Made by a program: the position numbers and the translations under genes. The notes beneath the pieces are model-generated. The model saw only the letters and a list, made by a program, of their open reading frames with translations. It had not been told where the DNA came from and made no database searches. This document shows positions 1 to 9,713 of a stretch of DNA of 64,000 nucleotides, in pieces. Each line of letters starts with the position of its first letter. Position 1 is the first letter of the stretch. Origin of the DNA: Cristatella mucedo (Eukaryota > Bryozoa > Phylactolaemata > Cristatellidae); assembly GCA_009760855.2 (NCBI GenBank), contig WPIO01000004.1, positions 6,473,501-6,537,500 on the forward strand, read 5' to 3'.

Positions 1-64
1 AATAAATTAGGTGCTGTGAATAACATTTCACTAAAACTAGGATAACCAAAGACCAATTGTGATA

Positions 65-99
65 CTATAATAATAATAATATAATAATAATAATAATAT
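65..99. repeat. (ATA)n tail of L2-A
   Basis: Short ATA/TAA tandem repeats abut the L2 hairpin, the usual 3' end of an L2-type insertion instead of poly(A). Confidence 0.8.
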
Positions 100-109
100 T
101 GCACTTGAT

Positions 110-149
110 AAAGCGCCCTCAGAGAACTTAATCTCTTTCTAGGCGCTTT
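110..149 (-). other. L2 3'-terminal hairpin
   Basis: AAAGCGCC at 110-117 pairs perfectly with GGCGCTTT at 142-149. Inside it AGAGA (121-125) pairs with TCTCT (132-136) around a 6-base loop. The structure immediately precedes the microsatellite tail and is preserved, with changes, in nearly every L2 3' end in the window. It is the likely recognition structure for the L2 RT; that role is inferred from stringent LINE families. Confidence 0.75.
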
Positions 150-219
150 ACATTTGCTGCAAAGTGATACGCAATAGAATAGTAAGTAAAATCATGCTTG
201 AAAAACGAACAAAATGAAT

Positions 220-295
220 AACATGGTTAGGGGTTACATGCACTGGGTCAGCATGCAAATGTGGTTAGTGGCAGCATGAACAGTGTCAGCACGTA
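220..295 (-). repeat. Two 38-bp imperfect direct repeats in the L2 3' UTR
   Basis: Bases 220-257 and 258-295 align without gaps at 27 of 38 positions. Each contains a GCATGC-like palindrome and a CTAACCA core on the minus strand. The pair recurs in the other L2 3' UTRs (for example 4,425-4,500, 9,480-9,560 and 24,810-24,885). The copy at 22,403-22,815 has lost about one unit. The units lie between the stop codon and the terminal hairpin. Confidence 0.8.
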
Positions 296-314
296 TAAGC
301 ACATCGAGGACGAA

Positions 315-1211
315 TCACAAGGACCCACTAAATGCTGTCCTAAATAGGTATGTTTTTAAGTTTCTTTTAAATGTGGTCAGGTCAGGGGATGTTCTGATGC
401 AGGTCGGGAGGGAGTTCCAGGCTGTGGGAGCATACGAGCTAAATGTACGGTCTCCAAAGGATTTAAGGTTTGTACGAGGTATTTCTAGACTGTTGGATTC
501 CGAAAAGCGAGTGGTACGATGCTTTGCCTGATGGGGTAGTATCTCTGAAAGATAGGCTGGAGCCATAGAATGAAGAGACCTAAAAGTGAGCGACAAAACC
601 TTGAAGTCAATCCGTTGCTTGACTGGTAACCAGTGCAGGTCGGCGAGAAGTGGAGTAATGTGGCAACTGCGACGCTCACGACAGACATGCCTAGCTGCAG
701 AGTTTTGCACCAGCTGCAATCGCCTGATCGCACATGCTGGTGGGCCAGTAAGCAGTGAGTTGCAGAAGTCGAGACGAGATGTCACGAATGCATGGACCAA
801 CTTGGACGTGGTATCCTTATCTAAACAAGCCCTAATTTTAGCAATGTTATGAAGCTGAAAATAGGCTGATTTGACTGTGGAGCTGATGTGGTCGTCTAAC
901 GAGAGGTCGCTTTGGAATATGACACCTAGATTTCGAGCTGATTCAACTGGAGATATGCTGGCAGAGCCAATTTTGAAAGTCAGCCTTTCCAATTTCTGAA
1001 TAACACTAGGTTTGCCCATAACTAGTAAGTTAGTTTTATCATCGTTTAGTTTTAGAAAATTTGCTGCCATCCATGATCGGATGTCATCAATGCATGCAGC
1101 AAGTGAGTTCAGAGAATTTGAGGTGCTCGAAGGCTGGGAGGGATCAAAGCAAAGGTACAACTGAGTGTCATCCGCATAGAAGTGAAAGCCTAGATTGTGC
1201 TTGGCAATCAC
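315..1211 (-). pseudogene. L2-A reverse transcriptase, YADD motif to C-terminus
   Basis: This 298-codon frame starts just before FHFYADDTQLYL, which holds the catalytic aspartate pair of RT. It continues with WMAANFLKLNDDKTNLL, the thumb segment LLADLHWLPVKQRIDFK and a typical CR1/L2 C-terminus (APTAWNSLP, then LKTYLFRTAF). It runs uninterrupted to its stop at 315, so the C-terminal half is intact. Copies of this C-terminal segment recur throughout the window, as expected for a family whose insertions are usually 5'-truncated. Confidence 0.92.
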
Positions 1212-1612
1212 ATCAGCGAGAGGGAGAGTATAAACGGTGAAAAAAGGACCGGACCTAGCACAGAGCCCTGAGGTACTCCATATTTTAGAGGTACTTCAGA
1301 TGATCTTTGTCCATTCACGTCAACACTCTGGAGTCTCCCACTGAGATAGGACCTGAACCACTGCAGAGCAGTGCCAGTGATGCCCAGGTGAGATGAGAGG
1401 CGCTCTAGAAGTACTTTGTGATCGATGGTATCAAAAGCTGCCGAAAGATCGAGCAAAACAAGAAGAGACACTCTACCCATGTCTGCATTCCTAAGTAGGT
1501 CGTTGTATATCCGAAGCAATGCTGACTCTTTGGAGTGATTAGCTCTAAAGCCAGACTGGAAATTACTAGCAAGGTGTGAGGTTTCGATATACGAGTTCAG
1601 CTGGTCTGCCAC
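1208..1612 (-). pseudogene. L2-A reverse transcriptase, fingers and palm (motifs A and B)
   Basis: This encodes the RT core that copies the element RNA into DNA at the nicked target. Visible in order are FQSGFRANHSKESALL (template-grip motif), LLVLLDLSAAFDTIDH (motif A with the first catalytic aspartate), LQWFRSYLSGR, and GVPQGSVLGPVLF (motif B). The frame then derails within an A-run at 1,240-1,245 (plus strand), and the normal continuation lies in the frame that starts near 1,211. Removing one base would reconnect it, so the break is minimal. Confidence 0.9.
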
Positions 1613-2942
1613 GACCCGTTCCAGTGTCTTTGATAGGAATGGTAGAAGGGAGACTGGGCGGTAGTTGCTTAAGTTCTCTTGGTCTAGTGTAGCTTTCTTG
1701 AGAAGTGGCCTGACTACAGCTTTTTTTGAAAGGTGCTGGGACCTGACTTGAGGCTAATGACATATTTATGATGTTGGTTATGCATGGCAGCAGCAGATCA
1801 ATGCAACGTAGGAGCAGGACAGTGGGAATAGGGTCCAGTGGACTTGTTGTCTTCTTTGATTGAGATACGAGCTTTAGGACTACATCACTAGTGACCTGTT
1901 TAAATGCAGACATTGAGGCACAGCCAGGAACCGAGGAACAGCATTCTAGTGGGAAGGTTGTCATCGCAGGGATGGATTCCCTGATTTTGTCTATCTTCTG
2001 CACAAAGAATCGAGAGAAACGATCGGCTAGATCATCACAAGGATCATCAGGTAAGGAGCTAACCTGGGAACGGTTGAGGAGATGGTTTACTGTCGACATC
2101 AGCATTTTTGGATTGTGCATCTGTGATTCAACAATGTTTCTGTAGAAGCTAGACTTAGCCTTTGCTTGGATCGATTGGTACGACCTACAGTAGTCTTCAT
2201 ATGCCTGTCGATGGACAGTTAGTCCGGATCTTTTGTATGCCTTTTCAAGCTTTCGTTTAGTAGACTTGGCTAGTTTAATGTCTGTGGTAAACCATAGGCC
2301 GTCTGGGCGGGGGCGCACAGTGCGCTTTGTCAAAGGTGCAAACTCGTCGAGCGTGTCAGCTAGTGTCGTGTTGTAGCAATCTACCAGTGATGACAGATCG
2401 GAGGGAGGACTGAGCAGCAAAGGTGAAGCAGATTTGCTCGCACGGACAGCATCGATGTCAAGGGTCTTGAGGTTTCGCGATTCACAGGTTATTTTAGAGG
2501 AGAATGTGGGCACACACTGTAGATTGAATGAGATCTGCATGTGGTCAGATAAGCAGGATTTGGTGATAACTGGTGATGACAAAGTGCAGTTATATGAGAA
2601 AATTTGGTCGAGTGTGTGACCCTTGATGTGGGTAGGGCCATGCACATGAGTCAAAAGAGATAATGAGTCTGTCAATGTACGAAATTCGGTGCTGAAAGCG
2701 TCAGATAAGTTATCAAAGTGAACGTTGAAATCACCCATAACGAGGAAGGATCGATTTCTTGCACACAGAATCGAAATGAGATCGGAGAAATCTGAGATAA
2801 AGGAGGATTTGGTACCTGGTGGGCGATAGACTACTGCCACTATCGGTAGCTTGTTTTCGGGTGAGACCAGGACAATTGATTCAAAAGACTGCTTCGAGGG
2901 TACAGCAAATGGCTTGAAGTTGAATTTCGAGCACACGATCAT
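1566..2942 (-). pseudogene. L2-A endonuclease C-terminal part and linker to RT
   Basis: This 458-codon frame carries the rest of the APE endonuclease: VAVVYRPPG, then GDFNVHFDN (metal-binding aspartate and asparagine), then SDHMQISF (the catalytic SDH near the domain end). These are followed by a linker with PDGLWFTTDIKLAK and by DPIPTVLLLRCIDLLLP, typical of the region before RT. It then runs out of frame in its last 60 or so residues. The expected continuation (a stretch ending SLLPFLSKTLERVVADQL) is present in the next frame, which places the shift at the 7-T run 1,721-1,727. All catalytic endonuclease motifs look intact. Confidence 0.88.
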
Positions 2943-3277
2943 AGCAACTCCACCTCAAGTTTTGATTGATCTAGGGGTATGAAAAAAGTGAAACCAGATG
3001 GAGTAGCGTCTTTAATTGTCGGGCAGTTTATCGATTTCAGCCAAGTTTCAGTTAGGGCGAGCAGGTCGATACCATTTTCAGAAATAAGGTCGTTTATTAC
3101 TAGAGGTTTATTGCACATTGAGCGAGGATTCCAAAGGCAAGCGTTAAGTGTGGCCGATTGGGTTACAACAGGCCTGATGACCACTAAGTTTGAGAGATTT
3201 ACATTGACGCATGCGGGGGAGCTTGCTAAGCGGTTCGAGACAATGCTAGGAATACCAAACGAGCAGTGTGTACTCAC
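2939..3277 (-). pseudogene. L2-A endonuclease, N-terminal part
   Basis: The frame encodes the first part of an apurinic-type (APE) endonuclease, which nicks target DNA to prime reverse transcription in LINEs. The visible signature is LNACLWNPRSMCNK followed by LLALTETWL, matching the asparagine- and glutamate-bearing start of the APE fold. The frame opens at a GTG, so this is not a true protein start but the point where the upstream part falls out of frame. It ends 4 bases into the next frame. Comparison with L2-C indicates a missing base in the A-run at 2,982-2,987 (plus strand), plus a TGA immediately upstream of the downstream methionine at 2,942. Confidence 0.85.
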
Positions 3278-3289
3278 GTAAGCTGGCGG

Positions 3290-3695
3290 TTCCGGCCACA
3301 GCAGCGGCTACTGGGTGCTTTCCTTTTGTTAATGCATAGTTCATGAATCTTAGCAACAACATTAATATCTAGGAATGCATTTGATATACGATGACGAAGC
3401 GATAGCAGCTGCTGACGACCATAACTAACAAGTAGGTTACTAGCCGCCGGTGTAGCTAATGCAGCCGCCGGCGTGGGAGACCCAGCAGCCCGAAGCGATA
3501 AGCGTTTAGATGTCCATAGGCACGTAATTTCTTACGCGCTACGGTCAAAAAACAATCAGAACTACTTAAAACAGGTCTTAGCTGTATCGTTTCCGTATAC
3601 GATGTTCGCAAGAACTTCGGTTTTCGGAAGAATTCTGCAACGAACAAGACGTTAGAGAGCTCTATGTCAGGAGGCGAGAAAGCTTTGAGCTATGT
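3290..3695 (-). pseudogene. L2-A 5' region with a partial upstream frame
   Basis: On the minus strand this segment precedes the endonuclease. It is shared with copy L2-C (about 27,600-28,050) and in part with L2-D (from about 6,275), so it belongs to the element. One frame reads GRQQLLSLRHRISNAF and continues to a stop (TGA) that overlaps the start of the next frame at 3,277. A conserved N-terminal stretch of this sort precedes the endonuclease in many CR1/L2 proteins, so the stop is probably the result of a 1-base shift and not a true ORF boundary. No separate ORF1 (gag-like or RNA-binding) is recognisable. Confidence 0.5.
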
Positions 3696-4258
3696 ACTCT
3701 GAACATGCAGCTGAACACTTATTGTACGAATTCATATCGCTCGAGGCACTACTCTGTCACCAGCCACGACCCCGTGATCAATTGTATTGCAGTAGGAATA
3801 GATTTGGTTCATAGCACGTATGCTGTATGACTCTAGAATATATAAGCTTTTCCTGCTGTGATGGAAGCTGGGCAGTCGAATCGGCAGTAAAAACGATGGA
3901 GTCCGTAGTCGCTGTACTAGCCTCAGATTTGGCCTTTTCGTGTTGTTTACTTTTTAAAATTGCGAGGCCTTGTGGCAGACTACTGAGCAGTAGTGAGATT
4001 TACCAGTAAATTTGAGAGTGTGCTGCTTACCTTCGGTGGTAGGAAAAGCCGCTTTACTGGTTTTCCGTGCTTCATTCGAAGCCACAAGAGCCACCATGAC
4101 TCATGCTCTTGTGAAGGGAAGGCCGATTTTGCCGCCCCAAACGCTCACGTATTAGCCTGCACTGAACAATGTCAAGCGCTAAGTCGGGCATGTCTCTCGC
4201 TTCAACTGCCACTATCAGAGGCTGCCACGACTTCGGCAGCCCATTAAGCATGCTGACG
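3696..4258. other. No recognised feature
   Basis: This lies between L2-A and the next L2 3' end. It contains short open frames only (3,827-4,009 and 3,993-4,247), with no recognisable protein. Confidence 0.5.
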
Positions 4259-4260
4259 AC

Positions 4261-4656
4261 AATAATAATATTAATAATAATATTGCACTTGATAAAGCGC
4301 CCTCAGAGAACTTAATCTCTTTCTAGGCGCTTTATATTTGCTGCAAAGTGATATGCAATTGGATAGAAAGTAAAATCATGCTTGAAAAACAAACACAAAA
4401 TGAATAATATGGTTAAGGATGACATACACAGGGTCAGCATGCAAATGTGGTTAGTGGCAGCATGCACAGTGTCAGCACCCATAAGCACATCAAGGACGAA
4501 TCACAGGGACCCACTAAATGCTGCCCTAAATAGGTGTTTTTAAGTTTCTTTTAACTGTGGTCAGGTCATGGGATGTTCTGACGCAGGTCGGGAGGGAGTT
4601 CCAGGCTTTGGGAGCATACGAGCTGAATGCACGGTCTCCAAAGGATTTAAGGTTTG
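4261..4656 (-). mobile_element. L2 3' end fragment (copy L2-B, part 1)
   Basis: On the minus strand this repeats the 3' portion of L2-A: the end of the RT C-terminus, the 3' UTR with the 38-bp units, the hairpin (about 4,297-4,334) and an (ATT)n tail at 4,261-4,283. Similarity to L2-A is high and then stops abruptly at about 4,656, where unrelated sequence begins. It is either a 5'-truncated insertion or the 3' part of a copy whose middle was replaced. Confidence 0.88.
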
Positions 4657-5529
4657 ACAATCTGTTCTTTCGGTATAGTGTCTCCTTCGGCTTGAAGCAT
4701 ATTTGAAATTGATTTCAATTCACTTGCGTAGTCCTGGACATTGTCACCTTCTGTCATCTGGATAGATGACAGCTTCAGATATACGAGTAGCCTACTCATC
4801 ACTGTTCTTGAAGCCTATACGGCATCCGGCTTCCGCCATTCCTCCGAAGCCGTCACCATGGTTCCGATACCGGAACTCAAAAACACAGAAATCTAGGCAG
4901 CCATGACGAGCACAGACAAAGCCTTCGTCGTGCACCGGTCAAACGCTCGCTGTGCCCTACCGTCTTCTTCGTCTTTCTTGCAACTCTTACCGGTAGGAGA
5001 TGCAATAATCGCGTACCATCTCTAGTAGCAATTTAAGACACTCCAACGCTCGTTGGTGATAAAGTAGAACTTCGCATGGGTACTCCACAGCTACTAATGC
5101 TCACCCATAAACTTCTCCAAATCAACGATGCCAGTAAACGCTGGGCCCATAACCTGTAAGATGCAGCTCTGCCGTGAAGCCATTCACCAGTAAATGGTCG
5201 AGAAAATTACACAATTTCTTTTACCACAGCCATCAAACAACGTGGACCGTATCCCAATTTGGAAAAGAGCAAGCAATCAACCGTTCCAATATATTAAAGT
5301 CCTTAATGATTACTATTGGCTGAGCAAGTAATCATGCATAATAATCTTAAGACTTCTGGCTCCTCTTTCTGATCACGCTCTGATCCACCCTTATCAGCCG
5401 CTGCTGGTGTCGCCTTGGCTAGGTTTATTTTGCCTAGGTGCAGCAAATCAGCTGTGGTCTGCAGCTCCAAAAAAAGTCAGTGTCCTGAGTCAGTCAGGCA
5501 TGCACTGCAGGTCAAGCTTAAATTGTCCG
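4657..5529. other. No recognised feature between two L2 segments
   Basis: About 870 bases with no open frame of note and no visible similarity to L2-A. It sits where the RT-coding part of an L2 copy would be expected. Confidence 0.4.
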
Positions 5530-6262
5530 GCACAATGGCTGTGAAGCGGGTTCTGCCAACGCGGACTTCCTCACATCTTCTATTTTGTTGACAGTGAAGC
5601 GACTGTAGTGATCGGCGAGATCATCACTAGCATTACTAGGTAATAAGCTAACCTAAGAGTCGCCAAAGATCTGGTTGATCTAAATAGCAGCATTTTTGAG
5701 CATGTAGCTGTAATTCAAAAAGGTCTGTATAGAAATTTCTCATGGCCTTTGCTAGAATTTTCCGGTACGATCTACAGTTGTCCTCGAATGCCTGTCAATC
5801 CTGATACGGTATTTTGTTTTTTTTTTTTCCAGCTTAAGCTTAGTAGACCCAGATTGCTTAATATTGCTTTAGAACTATAGACCCACTGGGCGAGTGCTCA
5901 CAGTGTGTTTAGTCGCAGATGCAAAATTTTCAAGTATGTCTGCTAGTGCCGTATTGCAGCTTTCTTCTAATGATGACAGGTCAGGGTTGGAGCGTCAGAG
6001 ACGAAACAGATATCCTTGAGCTGGCTGCTTCGATGTAGCCTTTTAAGGTTTTGTCAGTAATAGGTGATTTTTGATACAGAAAAGGACACACGCTTTAGAC
6101 TGAATAAGATCTCAACGTCGTATGATAGGCAAAATGTGGCAATGAGAGATGATGATAGCGTACAGTCGTAGACAAGATTTAGGTAGATTGCTCTACACGT
6201 GGCGTGAGTAAGACAATGCACAGGAGCTACAAGATAAGATGAGTCANTGTTTAAATGCAACT
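5530..6262 (-). mobile_element. Decayed internal L2 segment (L2-B, part 2)
   Basis: On the minus strand this corresponds to L2-A bases of about 1,930-2,660 (linker and C-terminal endonuclease). Conserved landmarks are the pieces matching CLSYDVEILFSL (equivalent to CLSDHMQISF in L2-A) and the track around 5,730-5,800 matching the linker. It is full of stops and includes the only undetermined base in the window (n at 6,247). It ends where L2-D begins in the opposite orientation, so the two are head to head. Confidence 0.75.
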
Positions 6263-6604
6263 CCTAAGAAATTATGTGCCAATGGACATCTAAACGCTTA
6301 CATCTTCCGGCTGCTGGGTTTCCAATGCCGGCTTCTGGTATGACATTTAAAGTAGCTATGCACTATGAAATTGACTGACAGGCGCCTAGAAGCCTGCATG
6401 TTAATTATGATCGTGCACACCTATTATCGCTTCATCATCGTAGTTCAATTGCTTTCCCAGATGTTACTGTTGTAATTAAGATCATTGAATTTTACACATA
6501 CATAAGAAAAAAACCCGAAACCGTCGCAGTGGCCAGGACAGACAGATTAGACAAAGCTCGTTTGGCGGGTACCTGTGGGCAAGCTACCACTTGTTTCGTA
6601 ATCC

Positions 6605-7135
6605 TTGCAGTGTCTCGAACCCCTCAGCACGCTCCCCCAAACGCGTCATTGGAATCTCATCAAATTCGTGGTCATCAGACCTGTGGTAACTCGAACGGCT
6701 CATCTTAATGCTTGTCTTTGGAATCCTCGCTCAATGTGCAATAAACCTCTAGTACTATGCGACCTTACTTATGAAAATGGTATTGTGCTGCTCGTCTTGA
6801 CTGAAACTTTTCTAAAATAGGTAACTGGCCTACAATTAAAGAAGCAACCCAGGCTGGTTTCTCATTCTATCACACCCCAGGATCAATCTAAGCTGTAGTT
6901 GGAGTCGCTGTTGTCGTGCACCACAAATTCGATTTCAAGCCATTTGCGGATCTCTCGAAGCAGTCTTTTGAATTGATTGTCTTGATTTGACCGAACAACG
7001 AACCGATTATTACCAAATCTTGCTTATCTGAACACATACAGATTTGACTCAGTCTACATTGTATGCCCTCCTCCTTCTCACTTTTCTCTAAAATCACCTG
7101 TATATCACGAAACATCAGGACTCTTGACACATCGA
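6605..7135 (+). pseudogene. L2-D endonuclease remnants
   Basis: The frame at 6,605-6,820 reads LNACLWNPRSMCNKPLVL then LLVLTETFL, the APE N-terminus. From about 6,900 a second frame gives FDFKPFAD and SKQSF. It then jumps directly to ITKSCLSEHIQI (around 7,010-7,035), skipping the block with the GDFN motif. The metal-binding centre is therefore deleted and the enzyme is dead. Confidence 0.8.
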
Positions 7136-7220
7136 TGCTGGCATGATGATGAGAATATCTGTTCAGCTTCCGTTACTTAGTACTACTGCCTATCTATCAT
7201 AATTTATAGATTGCTATAGG

Positions 7221-9280
7221 TTGACACTGGCTGAAATTCTCAAAGATTTTGCACCTCTGACTGAGCGCACCGTGAGTCCTCGCCCAGACGGCCCATGGTT
7301 TACCACAGAAACTGACCTTGCTAGGTCTAATAAGTGCAAGCTTGAAAAATCATTTACGAGATCAGGTATGACTGTCGATCCACAGGCACGCGAGGACTAT
7401 ATTATTTCAAACAAATCTATCCCGGCAAATTCCAAGTCTCACTTAATAAATTCCACGTTAAAATCCCAGATGTACATTAAAAAATGCTGATGTTGCCGAT
7501 AAACCATCTCCCCAATTGCTCCGAGGTTAAAATCCTTTCCTAATGATACCTGCGATGATCTAGCTGATAGCATCTCTAGCTTCTATGGCCAGATAATAGA
7601 CAAGATAAAGGAGTCTGTCCCACGACGGCAGCGTATCCCATAGATTGCTATCCGCCAATGCCATGCAGTACCTAAACAACGTCTATTTACAAAGAAGTCA
7701 CTAGCAACCTCATCCTAAAGTTCATATCCCAATCAAAAGGATAACTAGTATTTTGAAGCATATTCCAACTGTCCTGCTTCTACGATGCATTGATCTGCTG
7801 CTGCCATGCATAACTAATCTCGTTAAAAAGTTATTAGCTTATGAACACCTCCTAGAACCTCTTAAAAAGGCTGTAGTCAGTCTTCTAGTCAAGAGAGCCA
7901 CACTAGATGTAGAAAACTTGAGATTCTACCGCAAATAATACCTTATACCATTCCTATAAACGACACAGGAACGAGTCGTGGCAGACCAGCCGAACTCATG
8001 TACTGAAACTTTGAACCTCGATGGTAAGTTCCAATCTGATTTAAGAGCTAATCACTCCACAGAGTCAGCATTTAATCAGGTGAACCACGATATAATTGGG
8101 AATTGCAGACATGGGTAGAGTATCTCTGCTTGTTTAGTCCTATGTTTCGGCAGCTTTTGATACAATCAATCAAAAAAGGCCTTCTTGAGCTTCTCTTATC
8201 TCGTCTGGGCATTATTGGCGCTGAATGGCAATAGTTCAGTCCTATATTGGTGGGAGATACCAGAGTGTTGATGTGAATGAAAAAAGTCCACCACAGGAAC
8301 CTCTGAAAGATGGGGTACTTCTTTGTGTTTGCTTGGTCCTGTTTTTTTTCAGGGTTCATACTCCACATCTGCCGATGTGATTGCCGAGCACAATCTAGGC
8401 TTTCATTTCTATTGGAACGACAACCAGTTTTACCTTACATTTGATATCTCCCAGCCCACGGGCATGTTGAATTCTCCCACGTCAAATTCTCTCAACTCCC
8501 TTGCTGCATTCATTGATGACACCCCTACCTGGATGGCAGTACATTTTCTTAAATTGAATGATGATATAACCAATTTACTAGTCATGAGCAAGCTAAGTGT
8601 GATTCAGAAGTTAGAAAGGCTAACCTTCAAAATCGGCCCTGCCAGAACATAATCTGTTAAATGTGCACGAAATCTAAGTTTCGTGCTCCAAAGTGATCTT
8701 TAGTTAGAAGATCATTTCAGCTCCACAACCCAGCCTGCCTACTTTCAGCTTCATGGTATTGCAAACATGCCGGCTTGTTTAGACTGGGTTAAAATAACTA
8801 ACTCAATACATTTGTGATATCCGTTTTGACTTATGCAACTCACTGCTCGCCTGTCTACCAACCTCTCTGATCAGGAGCTTACAGCTGGTGCAAAGCTCTG
8901 AAGCTAGGCTTGTCTGTCATGAGCATCGCAGTTGCCACATCACGTCACTTCTCGCCGAACTACACAGGCTCCCAGTCAAGTAATGGATCGACTTCATTCG
9001 AAGTACTTATTCAGTAGTAGCTTTTGTCAGTCAACTTCAGGTCCCTTTCTTCTGTGGCACCTATCAGATCTACTGCCGCACCAGGATAAGTCTAGTATCA
9101 CCTGCTTTTCATTATCTTGCGGCTTACATATACCTAGTACAAACCTTTAGTTCATTACGGAACCTCCAATTAGTCCGTATGTTCCCAAAGCTGGGAACTC
9201 CCTTTCGACTTCCGTCACGATATCCCCTGACTTGACCACATTTAAAACTTGATTAAAAGCATTCCTATTGATCACAGCGT
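7221..9280 (+). pseudogene. L2-D linker and reverse transcriptase remnants
   Basis: Pieces in order are the linker with FAPLTERTVSPRPDGPWFTT (7,221-7,490), PTVLLLRCIDLLLPCITN (7,753-7,938), a broken motif A/B zone (7,940-8,320), the palm segment 8,323-8,652 and C-terminal scraps to about 9,280. The catalytic motif reads FYWNDNQFY at about 8,407-8,433 in place of FYADDTQLY, so one of the two essential aspartates is replaced by asparagine. Multiple stops and shifts confirm that it is a relic. Confidence 0.82.
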
Positions 9281-9298
9281 TTGGTGGGTTCTTGTAAT

Positions 9299-9450
9299 TG
9301 CTCGGTTGGTTAGATCCAGTAGTTAAGGTGATCGCCCTGACCAAGGTCTGGCTGTGGTAGAGGGTTCGAGCCCAGTCGCAAATGCGAAGTGAATGAATAG
9401 AGATTAAGTTCTCTTGGGGCGCTATACAAAGGAATGGTTTTTATTTTATG
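9299..9450 (+). mobile_element. tRNA-derived SINE with L2-like 3' end (SINE0)
   Basis: The insertion splits L2-D just after its stop codon. Its head begins TGCTCGGTTGGTTAGA, resembling a tRNA 5' half with the A box, and has a B box GGTTCGAGCCC at 9,363-9,373. Its tail (about 9,398-9,430) reads AGAGATTAAGTTCTCT followed by GGGGCGCTATAC, which is the loop and 3' strand of the L2 terminal hairpin. Flanks TTGTAATT (before) and TTGTTATT (after) look like an imperfect target-site duplication. Such tRNA/LINE-tail SINEs are known to be mobilised by the partner LINE; here the partner would be L2. Confidence 0.75.
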
Positions 9451-9669
9451 GTTGTTATTCGTCCTTTAAGTGCTTGTGTGTGCTGAAACTGTGCATGCTG
9501 CCACTAATCACACTTGCATGCTGACGCTGTGCACGTCACACCTAGCCATGTTATTCTTGCTGTTGTTTAAGCATGCTGCTACTAACCATTTAATCATGGT
9601 TCCTTTCTAGCATCTGTAAAGCGCCTCAAAAGACATTGAGTTCTGTGAAGACCTTTTATCAAGTGTTTT

Positions 9670-9672
<3 letters not shown>

Positions 9673-9709
<37 letters not shown>
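9673..9709. repeat. (TA)n microsatellite, left arm
   Basis: 37 bases of alternating AT directly after the L2-D hairpin. The mirror locus at 63,647-63,779 has 133 bases, so this tract differs strongly between arms. Confidence 0.95.

Positions 9710-9710
<1 letters not shown>

Positions 9711-9713
<3 letters not shown>

Larger units (their letters stand above)
65..3695 (-). mobile_element. L2/CR1-group non-LTR retrotransposon, near full length (copy L2-A)
   Basis: This is the best-preserved LINE in the window, read on the minus strand. From its 5' end it has a short 5' segment (3,290-3,695), an APE-type endonuclease, a linker, a reverse transcriptase (RT), a 3' UTR with two 38-bp units, a terminal hairpin and an (ATT)n tail. 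Seen motifs are GDFNVHF and SDH in the endonuclease, and AAFDTIDH, GVPQGSVLGP and FYADDTQLY in the RT. The short-microsatellite 3' end after a GGCGCTTTAT hairpin is typical of the L2 branch of the CR1 group; the clade is my assignment by family knowledge. The 5' limit is set by homology to the copy ending near 28,050. The coding region is interrupted by frameshifts, mostly at A/T runs. Confidence 0.9.
6275..9672 (+). mobile_element. Decayed long L2 copy (L2-D), plus strand
   Basis: The element starts with the same 5' segment as L2-A (around 6,280) and continues through endonuclease, linker, RT and 3' UTR to a hairpin at about 9,625-9,665. It ends in (TA)n instead of (ATT)n. A middle piece of the endonuclease is deleted at about 6,985, the RT carries many stops and shifts, and a SINE is inserted at 9,299-9,450. 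The last 220 bases form the outer visible end of the inverted-repeat left arm. Confidence 0.85.

Noticed and set aside
220-295. CRISPR-like repeat array
   Set aside because: There are only two adjacent, imperfect units without spacers, in a eukaryotic LINE 3' UTR.
283-852. Plus-strand frames at 283-531 and 586-852
   Set aside because: They are antisense shadows of the L2-A reverse transcriptase on the minus strand.
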